64,000 bases of DNA from Rossellomorea sp. BNER (GCA_024213275.1 JANAVG010000001.1:1-64000); one strand, 5' to 3'; positions 32,989 to 42,572 are shown, counted from the first letter of the stretch. Made by a program: numbers and translations. The notes: generated from the letters alone by a model not told the origin.

Positions 32989-33972
32989 TTATACTTCAAT
33001 CTCCATCCCAATATTCCGTTCTTTCGATTGGTAGTAAACACCTTTTGCCACCGCAAGGTCAAAGTAAGCGGCACCGACTGATTTAAAGAATGTAATTTCC
33101 TCTTCATTTTCCCTGCCTGTTTTTATCCGAATGGCTAGTTCATAAAGCTCTCCATAAATATCGTCAAACGACCATTTTCCCTGATTAGCTGCATGAATGA
33201 GTTCTCCTGCTTCATCCTTCACGCCCGCTAAATCATCGACGATAATTTTAGAAGCGCGTGAAACTGTGGTATCGTCCACTTCTCTCATATGGGGTAAATA
33301 AGAACCCACCCCGTTAATGTGTGTACCCGGCTTTAAATCCTGCCCATTAAATACAGGCTGGTTTGAACGGGTTGCACAGCAAATAATATCCGCTTGACGA
33401 ACAGCTATTGAAACATTTTCAATCACTTCGAAAGGAAGAGTGACTCCGAATGCCCTTAGCTTTTCACCAAACTTTTCCGCTTTCTCTGGAGTCCGATTTA
33501 CTAATAAAATACGCTCAATATCCCTTACGGCTAACACACCAAGTGCTTGTTCAAATCCCATAGCCCCTGTTCCGATAATGGTGAGCACCCTGGCGTCTTT
33601 ACGTGCAAGAAAGTCTGTAGCAATGCAGCTTAGTGCCCCCGTTCTGAGTCGTGTTAAATAAGAGGCATTCATCATGGCTAAATGTTCGCCATCTTCTGCA
33701 TCCGACAGCAAGATGACACCTTGTGTTGTTGCCTTTCCCCATAAAGGGTTCTTCGGAAAAACGGTAACAACTTTCACCGCCGATACTTCGTCAGATAAAT
33801 CAGCGCTTGGCATATAGAGGGCCGATGCCTCATGCTGAGGAAAATCAAGTACTGTGCGATGAGGGTTGTTAATTTTTTCAGCACCATACGTGCGTAATAC
33901 CGCTTTCACATCCGTAATTGCGGCCTTCATTCCATATGATTGTTGAATTTCCTTTTCATTTACGATTAACAC
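32989..33972 (-). CDS. ornithine cyclodeaminase / mu-crystallin family enzyme
   Basis: This 327-residue NAD(P)-dependent enzyme has the family elements LTRLRTGALS (substrate-binding Arg/Lys region), a Rossmann motif TIIGTGAMGFEQ near 130 and GTHINGVGSY. The family includes ornithine cyclodeaminase, alanine dehydrogenase, ketimine reductase and 1-pyrroline-2-carboxylate reductase; which one applies cannot be read. The GTG start follows AAGGAGG. It is 34 bp downstream of an MHS transporter, so the pair probably takes up and converts one amino acid. Confidence 0.87.
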   Translation of the reverse strand: MLIVNEKEIQQSYGMKAAITDVKAVLRTYGAEKINNPHRTVLDFPQHEASALYMPSADLSDEVSAVKVVTVFPKNPLWGKATTQGVILLSDAEDGEHLAMMNASYLTRLRTGALSCIATDFLARKDARVLTIIGTGAMGFEQALGVLAVRDIERILLVNRTPEKAEKFGEKLRAFGVTLPFEVIENVSIAVRQADIICCATRSNQPVFNGQDLKPGTHINGVGSYLPHMREVDDTTVSRASKIIVDDLAGVKDEAGELIHAANQGKWSFDDIYGELYELAIRIKTGRENEEEITFFKSVGAAYFDLAVAKGVYYQSKERNIGMEIEV

Positions 33973-34006
33973 TCGATTGTCCTCCTTGAAGTAAATGAAC
34001 CATGGA

Positions 34007-35305
34007 TTACATGGCTCTACTATTATGCGATTCGTCTAATTTCTGTTTGCTGCGATCCTTTACTGCCCAAATGGCTGCCAGTGAGAGGACTGCTGTAAAA
34101 ATAATATAAATAGCGACAGGAACATAAGAGTTATTAAACTTAGTAAGTAAAGCTGTAGCAACTAACGGAGCTGTCCCGCCTGCCAAAGCTGCACCGATTT
34201 GATATCCAAGTGTAATACCTGTGTAACGTATTTTCGCATCGAAAATCTCCGAAAACATAGTGCCAAGAACAGCTGTGATTGGTGCCCAAATGATTCCTAA
34301 ACCTATCACTGTAGCTATAATTAACAGTAGTACCGATTTTTGCTGCAACATCCAGAAGTATGGGAAAGCAAATATGGCCATTCCAAGCGTTCCGAATATG
34401 TATAGCTTTTTACGACCGATTTTATCAGATAAATTCCCCATGATTGGGATTAAAACCGTCGTAATAACCGTGGCTATCATGACTGCAGTTAATGTGGCTG
34501 TCCTTGAGAATCCTAGATTTGCCGTTGCGTATGATACGACAAAAGTACTAAAAATATAAAATGGGGCTGTTTCTACAACTTTGGCTCCCACGGCAATAAT
34601 CACTTCACGCCAATAATTCTTAAGCGTTTCTATAATCGGAAGTTTTGGAACTTCCCCAGACTCCTGTACTTTTTTGAAAGATGGCGTTTCATCAATTCCT
34701 TTTCGAATCCATAAACCAAAAATAACAAGTAAAGCACTTATGATGAATGGTACACGCCATCCCCAAGTCATGAATGCGCCTTCAGGCAGCAGTGTCATAA
34801 TCGATAGGGCAATGGTTCCAAGCAGCATCCCTATTGTCACACCCATCTGAGGAATAGCGCCGAACAAGCCCCTTTTGTCAGCGGGTGCATATTCAACCGC
34901 TAATAAAAGCGCCCCTCCCCATTCACCGCCAATTCCTAGACCTTGAACCAAGCGTAAAGTGATTAATAATATCGGCGCCCAAATACCAACGGCTTGATAT
35001 GTAGGAAGAAGTCCCATCCCAAATGTTGCAATCCCCATCAAACTAAGGGTTAAAACAAGGGTTTTCTTTCTTCCGATGCGGTCGCCAATATGGCTGAAGA
35101 TCACACCGCCAAAAGGGCGGATAAAGAATGCTAATGCAAAAGAGGCATAGGAAAGCAAGAGTCCAATTGTCGGATCCTCGTTTACAAAGAACAATTGGTT
35201 AAATACGAGTGCGGCAACGGTTCCATACAAAAAATAGTCAAACCACTCAATCGAACTACCCACTAAACTTGCGATTAATACTCGTCGCATTTGTTTCTTT
35301 TCCAT
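34007..35305 (-). CDS. MFS transporter, metabolite:H+ symporter family
   Basis: This 432-residue, 12-helix transporter of the MHS subfamily (ProP, KgtP, ShiA group) has the signature SSIEWFDYFLYG at the start, GDRIGRKKTLV in loop 2-3 and LRLVQGLGIGGEWGGA in helix 4-5. The substrate is probably a carboxylate or amino acid. It is the first gene of an operon with the ornithine-cyclodeaminase-family enzyme and is divergent from the XRE-cupin regulator, with a large palindrome just upstream. Confidence 0.88.
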   Translation of the reverse strand: MEKKQMRRVLIASLVGSSIEWFDYFLYGTVAALVFNQLFFVNEDPTIGLLLSYASFALAFFIRPFGGVIFSHIGDRIGRKKTLVLTLSLMGIATFGMGLLPTYQAVGIWAPILLITLRLVQGLGIGGEWGGALLLAVEYAPADKRGLFGAIPQMGVTIGMLLGTIALSIMTLLPEGAFMTWGWRVPFIISALLVIFGLWIRKGIDETPSFKKVQESGEVPKLPIIETLKNYWREVIIAVGAKVVETAPFYIFSTFVVSYATANLGFSRTATLTAVMIATVITTVLIPIMGNLSDKIGRKKLYIFGTLGMAIFAFPYFWMLQQKSVLLLIIATVIGLGIIWAPITAVLGTMFSEIFDAKIRYTGITLGYQIGAALAGGTAPLVATALLTKFNNSYVPVAIYIIFTAVLSLAAIWAVKDRSKQKLDESHNSRAM

Positions 35306-35320
35306 CGCGAATCACTCCCC

Positions 35321-35388
35321 TTAAATTGAAGTATCACTTCAATTTAATATTTCTTTTTATTTTAAATAATAAAGAATTTTCTGTCAAT
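35321..35388 (-). promoter_or_regulatory. MHS transporter promoter with 27-bp operator palindrome
   Basis: A perfect palindrome covers 35321-35347 (half site TTAAATTGAAGT, centre ATC). On the minus strand it lies just downstream of TTGACA (35383-35388) and TAAAAT (35360-35365), which are 17 bp apart. Repression by the divergent XRE-cupin protein is the simplest reading. Confidence 0.72.
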
Positions 35389-35479
35389 ATTTTTTAGTAA
35401 ATGAATGACGATAGAAGATTCAACCAAATTTGTCATGTATAATGTAGATAGATACTATATACAAAAAGGAGACATCCAT

Positions 35480-35992
35480 GTGCCTTCTGATTCAATCGGA
35501 AAAAAAATGAAATTTTTGAGGAAAGAACGAAAACTAACATTAAAGAGTTTGGCCGAACAAACCGGCGTTTCGATCAGCTTTTTATCACAAGTAGAACGTG
35601 GAAAATCGAGCGTCACATTAGAGTCGTTAAAAAAAATTGCCGATGCTTTAGATATCAACCCAAGTTTCTTTTTTTCTGAGAACAACTCTCTAGAAAATGT
35701 AGATGGGAAACATGAACCATTTCACTATCAAGACTTATCCCACGACATTCGTGATGCTGTTTTTTCGCCTATTCTTGTCACTTTAAAGCCGGGCGAAAAT
35801 AAAGGAAGTGCGTTTTCCCACAGCGGTCATGAATTTTTATACATTATTGAAGGAAAGTTAACCGTGGAAATATACGGGGAAAGATTTGAGCTTCATGAAC
35901 AGGAGTCGTATATGTTTGACGCTAGAAAAACCCATTACTGGTTTAACTTCTCGGATCAAAATGTACGGTTTTTAGTAGTGTCGTCGAAATAA
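35480..35992 (+). CDS. XRE-cupin transcriptional regulator
   Basis: The 170 residues have an N-terminal HTH (IGKKMKFLRKERKLTLKSLA ... SFLSQVERGKSSVTLESLKK, about 5-60) and a C-terminal cupin (SHSGHEFLYIIEGKLTVEIY, HEQESYMFDARKTHYW). The GTG at 35480 follows AAAAGGAG at 8 nt; the longer frame has no such site. Members sense small ligands in the cupin barrel. It probably controls the divergent transporter and ornithine-cyclodeaminase-family operon. Confidence 0.87.
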   Translation: MPSDSIGKKMKFLRKERKLTLKSLAEQTGVSISFLSQVERGKSSVTLESLKKIADALDINPSFFFSENNSLENVDGKHEPFHYQDLSHDIRDAVFSPILVTLKPGENKGSAFSHSGHEFLYIIEGKLTVEIYGERFELHEQESYMFDARKTHYWFNFSDQNVRFLVVSSK

Positions 35993-36117
35993 CGTAGAAG
36001 TGAAAGTGATTAGGAGATAGATCCTTTTCCCTTATGAAAGAGGGTACTAGATGCTAAGAAGGAAAGTACTAAGATAAAAAAATCTCTGCGTGACTTTTCT
36101 TTTTACTATTTTCAAAC

Positions 36118-36164
36118 AAGTACTGGCCCATATAGAGTCTGCGACTCTATATGGGCCAGTACTT
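36118..36164. other. perfect 21-bp stem hairpin
   Basis: AAGTACTGGCCCATATAGAG(T) and its exact complement flank a five-base loop CTGCG. There are no mismatches and no long T run on either side, so this is not an ordinary terminator. It lies between the XRE-cupin gene and the pseudogene at 36243. Confidence 0.8.
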
Positions 36165-36242
36165 CTTCTAATGAGCGACATTAATGCGAGACTCTGGTAC
36201 AAAAGAGTTCTCCCATAATGTTCCCCTTCTCTCTCACCTTTT

Positions 36243-36592
36243 CTAATTTCCGAGCATAATAGAGCGTTTTTTCCCATTCTCGTTAAACGTAGCGGTAATC
36301 CATACATAGGATGATATCTGAAATTTTTCGTGATATAAGCTATATGTTCTAAGTGCGTATTGTCCTTCTTCAGTCAATCGAACTATATAAAACCGTCTGG
36401 AATAACTAATGGCTACTTCCTGTGATAAGTGATCGGGTATGTTCCTGATAAAAAATCATACAACCGTAATGACTTCTCTTCCATTCCTTCTTCAAAAAGT
36501 TGCTCTGCTAATGTGAAAATAAAGAGGAAATTTTCATTTCTACTCTTTTTATACCTTTCTTCCCATAAAGCCTCTTCCTTTTTTACATTCAC
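36243..36592 (-). pseudogene. broken gene of unknown function
   Basis: Two minus-strand frames follow each other. The first begins NVKKEEALWEERYKKSRNEN and stops after SGTYPITYHRK; the second, after a frame change, reads SRRFYIVRLTEEGQYALRTY and ends at KKRSIMLGN. Together they look like one protein of about 115 residues disrupted by a frameshift or stop near 36415. No family was recognised. Confidence 0.6.
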
Positions 36593-36669
36593 AAAGTATT
36601 CTTTCCTTGATCATTTCTTAACCTCGAAATTTTTCCGGATTAATTTATCTGAAAATTAAATAATTTTCA

Positions 36670-36731
36670 TTGACTAATCCTGCTAACAAATTTAAGATAA
36701 ACATATAGTGATTACGGAACAGTGTTCCGTA
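36670..36731 (+). promoter_or_regulatory. operon promoter with IclR-type operator
   Basis: TTGACT (36670-36675) and TAAGAT (36693-36698) are 17 bp apart. A perfect 19-bp palindrome, TACGGAACA G TGTTCCGTA (36713-36731), lies just past the expected transcription start. A third half site GGAAC follows at 36736. This is the natural target for the IclR protein encoded at the end of the operon. Confidence 0.78.
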
Positions 36732-36758
36732 TTATGGAACTAGAGGTGAGAAAAGAAC

Positions 36759-37706
36759 ATGGATGTTGTTACTTTGGGTGAATCAATGGTGTTGTTTGAG
36801 CCTAACGAAAATGGACTCATTCAATACACAGATCATTTCAAGAAAAGAATTGGAGGTGCAGAATCTAACGTTGCTATTGGATTAAGTAAATTAGGTCATT
36901 CTGTTTCATGGATCAGTAGACTAGGTGATGACCCTTTTGGACGATATATTTATTCCTTTATTCGTGGTGAAGGCGTCAATGTAAACCAGGTAAAGTTTGA
37001 TCCCCATGCTAACACTGGCATCTACTTCAAGCAGACTGGAGGATTTAATCAAACCAGTATTTATTACTATCGAAATCAATCTGCAGCTAGTTTTTTGAAC
37101 CCTGATGATATTGAGGAAGACGTCATTTCGAATGCTCGATTTCTTCACATAACAGGGATCACTCCAGCTTTAAGCCAAAGTTGTTACGAAACGGTTTTAC
37201 ATGCGATTAAAATCGCAAGAAAAAATAATGTAAAAGTGATATTTGACCCTAATATTCGCACAAAGCTTTGGGATTCTTCAGATTATATTCCGATTTTGAA
37301 AGAGATTTTAAGAATGTCCGATTACTTTCTTCCTGGAGCTGATGAATTAAAGCTCTTGTTTCCAAATGAAGAAACTGATGAAGTTATTTCAAAGATTTTC
37401 AAGTATGGAGTCTCAACCATTGTTGTGAAAAAAGGTTCAGCTGGTGCTACTTACTATACGAAAAGCGAGAGCCAAAATGTAAGCGGTTATCCCAATGACC
37501 ATGTAAAAGATCCCGTGGGTGCTGGTGATGGATTTGCTGCTGGATTTATCTCAGGATTAATTGAAGATCTTTCTATTTCTGATTCAGTGAGAAGAGGCAA
37601 CTTAATAGGCGCGATGGTCACCATGGTTCACGGGGATTGTGAGGGCCTCCCCTCTAGGGAAGAAGTTCTAGGTTTTGAAAGAAAGACAAGCGATGTCCAA
37701 AGGTAG
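36759..37706 (+). CDS. kdgK: 2-keto-3-deoxygluconate kinase, PfkB family
   Basis: The product phosphorylates 2-keto-3-deoxy-D-gluconate (KDG) to KDPG. The 315 residues carry the PfkB signatures: GGAESNVAIGLSKLG near 36 and the C-terminal PVGAGDGFAAGF with catalytic D257. Substrate choice rests on the next gene, a KDPG aldolase. AGAGGTGAG precedes the ATG. It is the first gene of the six-gene operon ending at 43034. Confidence 0.9.
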   Translation: MDVVTLGESMVLFEPNENGLIQYTDHFKKRIGGAESNVAIGLSKLGHSVSWISRLGDDPFGRYIYSFIRGEGVNVNQVKFDPHANTGIYFKQTGGFNQTSIYYYRNQSAASFLNPDDIEEDVISNARFLHITGITPALSQSCYETVLHAIKIARKNNVKVIFDPNIRTKLWDSSDYIPILKEILRMSDYFLPGADELKLLFPNEETDEVISKIFKYGVSTIVVKKGSAGATYYTKSESQNVSGYPNDHVKDPVGAGDGFAAGFISGLIEDLSISDSVRRGNLIGAMVTMVHGDCEGLPSREEVLGFERKTSDVQR

Positions 37707-37719
37707 GAGGAAACATTAA

Positions 37720-38334
37720 GTGATGATAGAGAAGTTAAAGAAAGAAAAAATCGTAGCTATTTTTCGGAAAGTTCCATTTGAGGAACTACTACCTCAAGTC
37801 GATTTACTAATCGAAAACGGAATTACAATTATGGAGGTTACCTTGGATAGCCCTTCTGCCTTAAATTCCCTTTACGAGTTGAAAAAGAGATATGGCAAGG
37901 ATATTCATCTTGGAGCGGGAACGGTCATGAAGGCGGAAGATGTGGCAAGAGTCAACGATATCGGTGCTGAATTCATTATTTCTCCCCATGTTGATATCGA
38001 AGTGATTCAAGCAACAAAGGAATTAGGATTAACCAGTATACCTGGTGCCTTTACTCCAACGGAAATAGCCACTGCTTATCAGCATGGTGCCGATATGATC
38101 AAGATTTTCCCCGCCTCTACTCTAGGGGCTGAGTATGTAAAAAATTTAAAAGGTCCTTTTTCTTCTATTCCGTTTATGGCAACAGGAGGAATCAATGAGC
38201 ATAACGCGAAGGAGTTTCTTGAAAGCGGATACACATCATTAGGGGTTGGTTCATCTCTTACATCTATTGGAGATGGAGATTTAGTGGCTTTTAAACACAA
38301 AGTAGAAGCCTTTACTAGTTTACAAGTAAAATAA
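37720..38334 (+). CDS. eda: KDPG / KHG aldolase
   Basis: This class I aldolase splits KDPG into pyruvate and glyceraldehyde-3-phosphate. The 204 residues contain the general base E39 in IMEVTLDS, LGAGTVM and the Schiff-base lysine K128 in MIKIFPAS. The start is GTG or the adjacent ATG after AGGAGG. It is 13 bp behind kdgK, so KDG made in the cell enters central metabolism here. Confidence 0.9.
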   Translation: MMIEKLKKEKIVAIFRKVPFEELLPQVDLLIENGITIMEVTLDSPSALNSLYELKKRYGKDIHLGAGTVMKAEDVARVNDIGAEFIISPHVDIEVIQATKELGLTSIPGAFTPTEIATAYQHGADMIKIFPASTLGAEYVKNLKGPFSSIPFMATGGINEHNAKEFLESGYTSLGVGSSLTSIGDGDLVAFKHKVEAFTSLQVK

Positions 38335-38354
38335 GAAAAATTGGGGGTATTTAA

Positions 38355-39842
38355 ATGGGTGATGCACAATTAATCTATCTGTTAGTGTTTCTTGGATTTC
38401 TTATTGCTATGATAGCTGTTGGAATTCTCGTCAGCCGGAATGTCAGTAGTGGTGAAGACTTTCTGATGGGTGGCCGCGGATTGTCTACGCCGTTATTAAT
38501 CGGAACTACTGTAGCAACGCTTGTAGGGACCGGATCCAGTATGGGGGCGGTGGGATTTGGATTTAGCAATGGCTGGGCAGGAGCTCTCTATGGAATAGGC
38601 GGCTCTGTCGGAATGATTCTGCTCCTTCTTCTCTTTGCAGATGTTCGCAAGTATAACTTTATGACATTTTCTGAAGAATTAAGCTTTTATTATGGAGCAA
38701 ACAAATTAGTAAAAGGATTAACTTCCATTATTCTATATGTTGCTTGTATTGGATGGTTGGGAGCTCATATTATTGGAGGAAGTTTATACTTAAGCTGGAT
38801 AACCGGAATCGACCCGATCTTAGCGAAAATCATTGTAGCATTAGGATTTGGTTTATATACTCTTATTGGAGGCTATTTAGCGGTTGTTTACACTGATGTT
38901 ATCCAAGGTGTGATTCTATTCTTAGGATTTGTTCTTTTAACCGTCCTCTCAGTTATTACCATTGGAGGATTTGATGATCTTAGCTCTAAGATCACACCAG
39001 AAATGGGTTCGTTTTTAGGACTTGAAAAGTTAGGATTGATCCCTGCCCTGTCTTTAGCGGTAGTAATCGCTGTAGGAGTACTAGCTACCCCCTCTTATCG
39101 ACATCGAATTTACTCAAGTAAGGATGAAAATACAGTTAAGAAAGGATTTTGGATTAGTGGGATACTATTTGCCATCTTTTCCTTATTCCCTGCTATTGTA
39201 GGGATGTCCGCTTACATCCTTAACCCTGAGCTCGAATCTGGATTTGCCTTTCCTTACTTAGCTACAGAAGTTTTTCCAATATGGATTGGAGCTATTGTTC
39301 TGGTCGCTGGACTTAGTGCTACGATGTCATCAGGGAGTTCTGACTTTATTGCCGCAGTAGCCATCCTCCTTAGAGACGTCTATCAAATATTTACTGGAAG
39401 TGTACCGAAAAAGGAAAATATGGTTCTGTTCTCAAGAATATCATTAGTGCTCACACTTGTTCTCGCGCTGTTCTTTACACTATTTACCAACAATATCATT
39501 ACCTATATATCTAATTTTATCTCGACCGTCATGTCAGGTTTATTTGTGGCTGCATTGTTAGGAAAGTTTTGGAAAAGAACAAACTGGCAAGGTGGAGTCG
39601 CAAGTCTCATTGCAGGGTCAGCCACCTCTTTTGTGATTTTAAATAATGAAAGCATGCTTACGTTTTGGGGAAATCCAATCATCCCATCTGTTATCATTGC
39701 TTTATTGGCTAATATCATTGTCAGTCTTATCACTCCTGCCCAGAAAATTTCGAAGGAAGAATCGCTGCGTTTACTAGAAGAAGAAAGATCTATGGTGGAT
39801 GAAGGAACAACTCTTCCTCATGATCAAACATTTACACAATAG
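38355..39842 (+). CDS. sodium:solute symporter (SSS family)
   Basis: This 495-residue membrane protein has 13 predicted helices and family features (FLMGGRGLSTPLLIGTTVAT, the GGY segment TLIGGYLAVVYTDVIQG, and LSATMSSGSSDF). GGGGG precedes the ATG. Placed between eda and the PLP enzyme, it is probably the uptake system for the operon substrate, which I infer to be an N-acylated amino sugar acid or N-acyl-D-amino acid. Confidence 0.87.
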   Translation: MGDAQLIYLLVFLGFLIAMIAVGILVSRNVSSGEDFLMGGRGLSTPLLIGTTVATLVGTGSSMGAVGFGFSNGWAGALYGIGGSVGMILLLLLFADVRKYNFMTFSEELSFYYGANKLVKGLTSIILYVACIGWLGAHIIGGSLYLSWITGIDPILAKIIVALGFGLYTLIGGYLAVVYTDVIQGVILFLGFVLLTVLSVITIGGFDDLSSKITPEMGSFLGLEKLGLIPALSLAVVIAVGVLATPSYRHRIYSSKDENTVKKGFWISGILFAIFSLFPAIVGMSAYILNPELESGFAFPYLATEVFPIWIGAIVLVAGLSATMSSGSSDFIAAVAILLRDVYQIFTGSVPKKENMVLFSRISLVLTLVLALFFTLFTNNIITYISNFISTVMSGLFVAALLGKFWKRTNWQGGVASLIAGSATSFVILNNESMLTFWGNPIIPSVIIALLANIIVSLITPAQKISKEESLRLLEEERSMVDEGTTLPHDQTFTQ

Positions 39843-39852
39843 GAGGATATCA

Positions 39853-40944
39853 ATGGATCACACACCCTATATTGTTATTGATGAAACCATTCTGTTAAAA
39901 AATATCAGAAAAATGAGCAAATTAGCAAAAGTGAATAAGATTAACTTAAGACCACATATTAAAACCCATAAAATCCCCCACATCGCTAAATTACAGTTAG
40001 CGGAAGGGGCTGTTGGGATTACCGTGGCCAAAATTTCGGAGGCCAAGGTCATGGCTAGTTACGGAATTGACGATATCTTTATTGCCTATCCGGTTGTCAC
40101 CCCTTCAAAAGCTGAGGAAGTTTGTCAACTCAACCAACAGCTTGCTAATTTAATCGTTGGCGTGGATAGTCTTGAAGGAGCTAAAGTTCTCAATGAATGC
40201 GCCAAAAAATATCAACAGAAATTGCAAGTCCGATTAGAAATAGATACTGGTTTAAAAAGAACGGGAGTCCAGTATCAAGAAGCTACTTTATTAGCCAAAC
40301 AAATTGTAGAACTGGAATCCCTCACACTTCAAGGAATCTTCACCTTTAAAGGGGCCGTTTACAATGGCGAAGCAACAACAGATACTGCTTTAGCAGGTCA
40401 AGAAGAAGGGAAATTAATGGTTGACGTAGCCAATGAGATCCGAGAAGCGGGAATTAGCATTGACGACATCAGTGTTGGCTCTACTCCAACTGCTGCATCC
40501 GTTGCTGCCGTAAAAGGGATTACTGAAATTCGCCCTGGTACCTATGTATTTAACGATGCCATGCAAGTTAGATTAGGAGTCAGCGAATGGGAAGATTGTG
40601 CTGCACATGTTGTCACTACCATTGTCAGTCGGCCATCCGAAGATCGCGCCGTCATTGACGGAGGCAGCAAAACCTTTGCTACAGATGTGCAACCTAATTT
40701 TGCCCCGTTACACCTGAAAGGATTTGGTTCTATTCAGGAGTATCCAGAGGCCGAATTTGTTCGAATGAATGAAGAACATGGTGTGATTCACACCAGTGAT
40801 CCAAACCTTAAAATAGGAGAGCAAGTAAAGATTATTCCTAATCACATCTGCAGCACGATTAATCTTCATAACTATGTTTATTTGAAAAAGGAAAATAATG
40901 AATACCAAAAGCTATTGATTGAAGCAAGGGGAATGATCCAGTAA
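39853..40944 (+). CDS. D-threonine aldolase / D-serine dehydratase family PLP enzyme
   Basis: This fold-type III PLP enzyme of 363 residues has an alanine-racemase-like N-terminal barrel and a DSD1-type C-terminal domain. The PLP lysine is K37 in LRPHIKTHK. The zinc ligands H331 and C333 lie in NHICSTINLH. TAGGAGG before 39853 sets the start; a longer frame into the symporter gene has no support. The family includes D-glucosaminate dehydratase. Between a deacylase and KDG-using enzymes, deaminating dehydration of an amino sugar acid to KDG is the best-fitting role. Confidence 0.85.
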   Translation: MDHTPYIVIDETILLKNIRKMSKLAKVNKINLRPHIKTHKIPHIAKLQLAEGAVGITVAKISEAKVMASYGIDDIFIAYPVVTPSKAEEVCQLNQQLANLIVGVDSLEGAKVLNECAKKYQQKLQVRLEIDTGLKRTGVQYQEATLLAKQIVELESLTLQGIFTFKGAVYNGEATTDTALAGQEEGKLMVDVANEIREAGISIDDISVGSTPTAASVAAVKGITEIRPGTYVFNDAMQVRLGVSEWEDCAAHVVTTIVSRPSEDRAVIDGGSKTFATDVQPNFAPLHLKGFGSIQEYPEAEFVRMNEEHGVIHTSDPNLKIGEQVKIIPNHICSTINLHNYVYLKKENNEYQKLLIEARGMIQ

Positions 40945-40957
40945 GGGGGAAACTACT

Positions 40958-42568
40958 ATGCTAGATACGATGATCAAAAATGGAAGAATCATAGATGGAA
41001 CAGGCAACCCCTGGTTTTACGGAGATGTAGGCATCAAGAGTGGAAAAATTGTTACGGTTGGAAACTCCGCTGAGGATGCTGCCGAGATCATTGATGCTAA
41101 TGGCAGTATCGTGTCTCCAGGGTTTATTGACGGACATTGTCACTCTGATCTAATGATCCTTGATTATCCAGAGAGTGAAATTAAACTCCAGCAAGGTGTC
41201 ACAACGGAAGTCGTCGGAAACTGCGGGCTTGCCCCCGTTCCAGTAAATCCATTATATAAGGAAGAACTCCAAAATTATGTAGAGCCTGTCTTAGGTAAAG
41301 CTAATAAAGATTGGAAATGGCAAACGATTAGTGACTATTTCAATGAGCTCGACCAAAGTCTGATTTCAGAAAATGTTGCCTCCTATGTCGCCCATGGGTC
41401 CTTGCGTATTGCTGTTATGGGATTTGACAACCGACCTCCTACTAGAGAAGAAATGGATGAAATGAAATATATCCTGGAAGAAGGCATGAAAGCAGGAGCC
41501 ATCGGTCTTTCCATCGGGCTTCTGTATTCCCCGGGAAGTTATTCAACTAAAGAAGAAATTGCAGAATTATGTAAGGTTGTAACCAAGTATAACGGTCTTT
41601 TTTCCACTCATATAAGGGGTGAAGGCAATAATTTACTTCCTTCTGTTAAAGAGGTGTTGTGGATTGCCGAAAAAACGAACGTCCCCCTTCATATCAGTCA
41701 CTTAAAGGCAGCAGGAAAACGCAATTGGGGCAAGGTCATGGAAGCGATGGAATTAGTTGAAAAAGCACGCAGTAACGGAATGGATGTCACCTGCGATGTC
41801 TACCCGTATTCTGCCGGCTCAACGATGCTAACGACCTTACTTCCCCCTTGGGCATTAGAAGGTGGATTAACATCTGTTTTAAACAGACTAAGGGATCGTC
41901 ACGAAAGAAGTAAAATCAAGCAGGAGCTTGTTCAGGAACAAGAAGATTGGGATAATCTTGTCGTTTCAACGGGTTGGGATAGCGTCATTCTCTCTTCCGT
42001 TAAATCCCCTGCCCTAAAGAAATATGAAGGTCAATCGATTCTTTCTATTAGCAATGAAAATGGAAAAGATCCTATTGATCAAGCACTCGATTTATTAATC
42101 GAAGAGAACGGAAACATCGGGATCGTCTTTTTTCACATGGATGAAAAAGACGTTCAACATGTAATGAAGTACCAGAACTCCCTTATCGCTTCCGATAGTT
42201 TGACCTGCTATACAGGGAAGCCTCATCCGAGACTGTTTGGGACATTTCCAAGAGTATTCTCTAAGTATGTAAAACAAGATAAAATCCTTTCCATTGAGGA
42301 TGCTGTTAGAAAAATGACTTCCTTTCCAGCTAAAAGGTTTGGACTTGGAAACCGTGGACTTTTAGCGGAGAATTACGCTGCCGATATCGTCGTTTTTGAT
42401 ATTGATAAAATCGAAGATAAGGCTACTTATGAAGACCCATCTAGGTATCCTGAAGGAATTCAATATGTCTTTGTGAATGGAAAACTAACAACCAAAAAGA
42501 AGCAGCATACAGCCCTAAAATGTGGTTGCTTTCTAAGAAACACTCCATCAACTATTCTTACGAGGTGA
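40958..42568 (+). CDS. D-aminoacylase family N-acyl deacylase
   Basis: This 536-residue metal-dependent amidohydrolase matches N-acyl-D-amino-acid deacylases. H60 and H62 lie in DGHCHSD, with the metal-bridging C89 in VGNCGLAP, H218 in STHIRGEG, H248 in HISHLKAAG and D413 in ASDSLTCY. In this operon it should strip the acyl group from the substrate before the PLP enzyme acts. The last 25 residues (KKKQHTALKCGCFLRN) differ from the usual VRPGRVLR-type tail. It begins 13 bp after the PLP gene, behind AAGGGGG. Confidence 0.87.
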   Translation: MLDTMIKNGRIIDGTGNPWFYGDVGIKSGKIVTVGNSAEDAAEIIDANGSIVSPGFIDGHCHSDLMILDYPESEIKLQQGVTTEVVGNCGLAPVPVNPLYKEELQNYVEPVLGKANKDWKWQTISDYFNELDQSLISENVASYVAHGSLRIAVMGFDNRPPTREEMDEMKYILEEGMKAGAIGLSIGLLYSPGSYSTKEEIAELCKVVTKYNGLFSTHIRGEGNNLLPSVKEVLWIAEKTNVPLHISHLKAAGKRNWGKVMEAMELVEKARSNGMDVTCDVYPYSAGSTMLTTLLPPWALEGGLTSVLNRLRDRHERSKIKQELVQEQEDWDNLVVSTGWDSVILSSVKSPALKKYEGQSILSISNENGKDPIDQALDLLIEENGNIGIVFFHMDEKDVQHVMKYQNSLIASDSLTCYTGKPHPRLFGTFPRVFSKYVKQDKILSIEDAVRKMTSFPAKRFGLGNRGLLAENYAADIVVFDIDKIEDKATYEDPSRYPEGIQYVFVNGKLTTKKKQHTALKCGCFLRNTPSTILTR

Positions 42569-42572
42569 TCAA

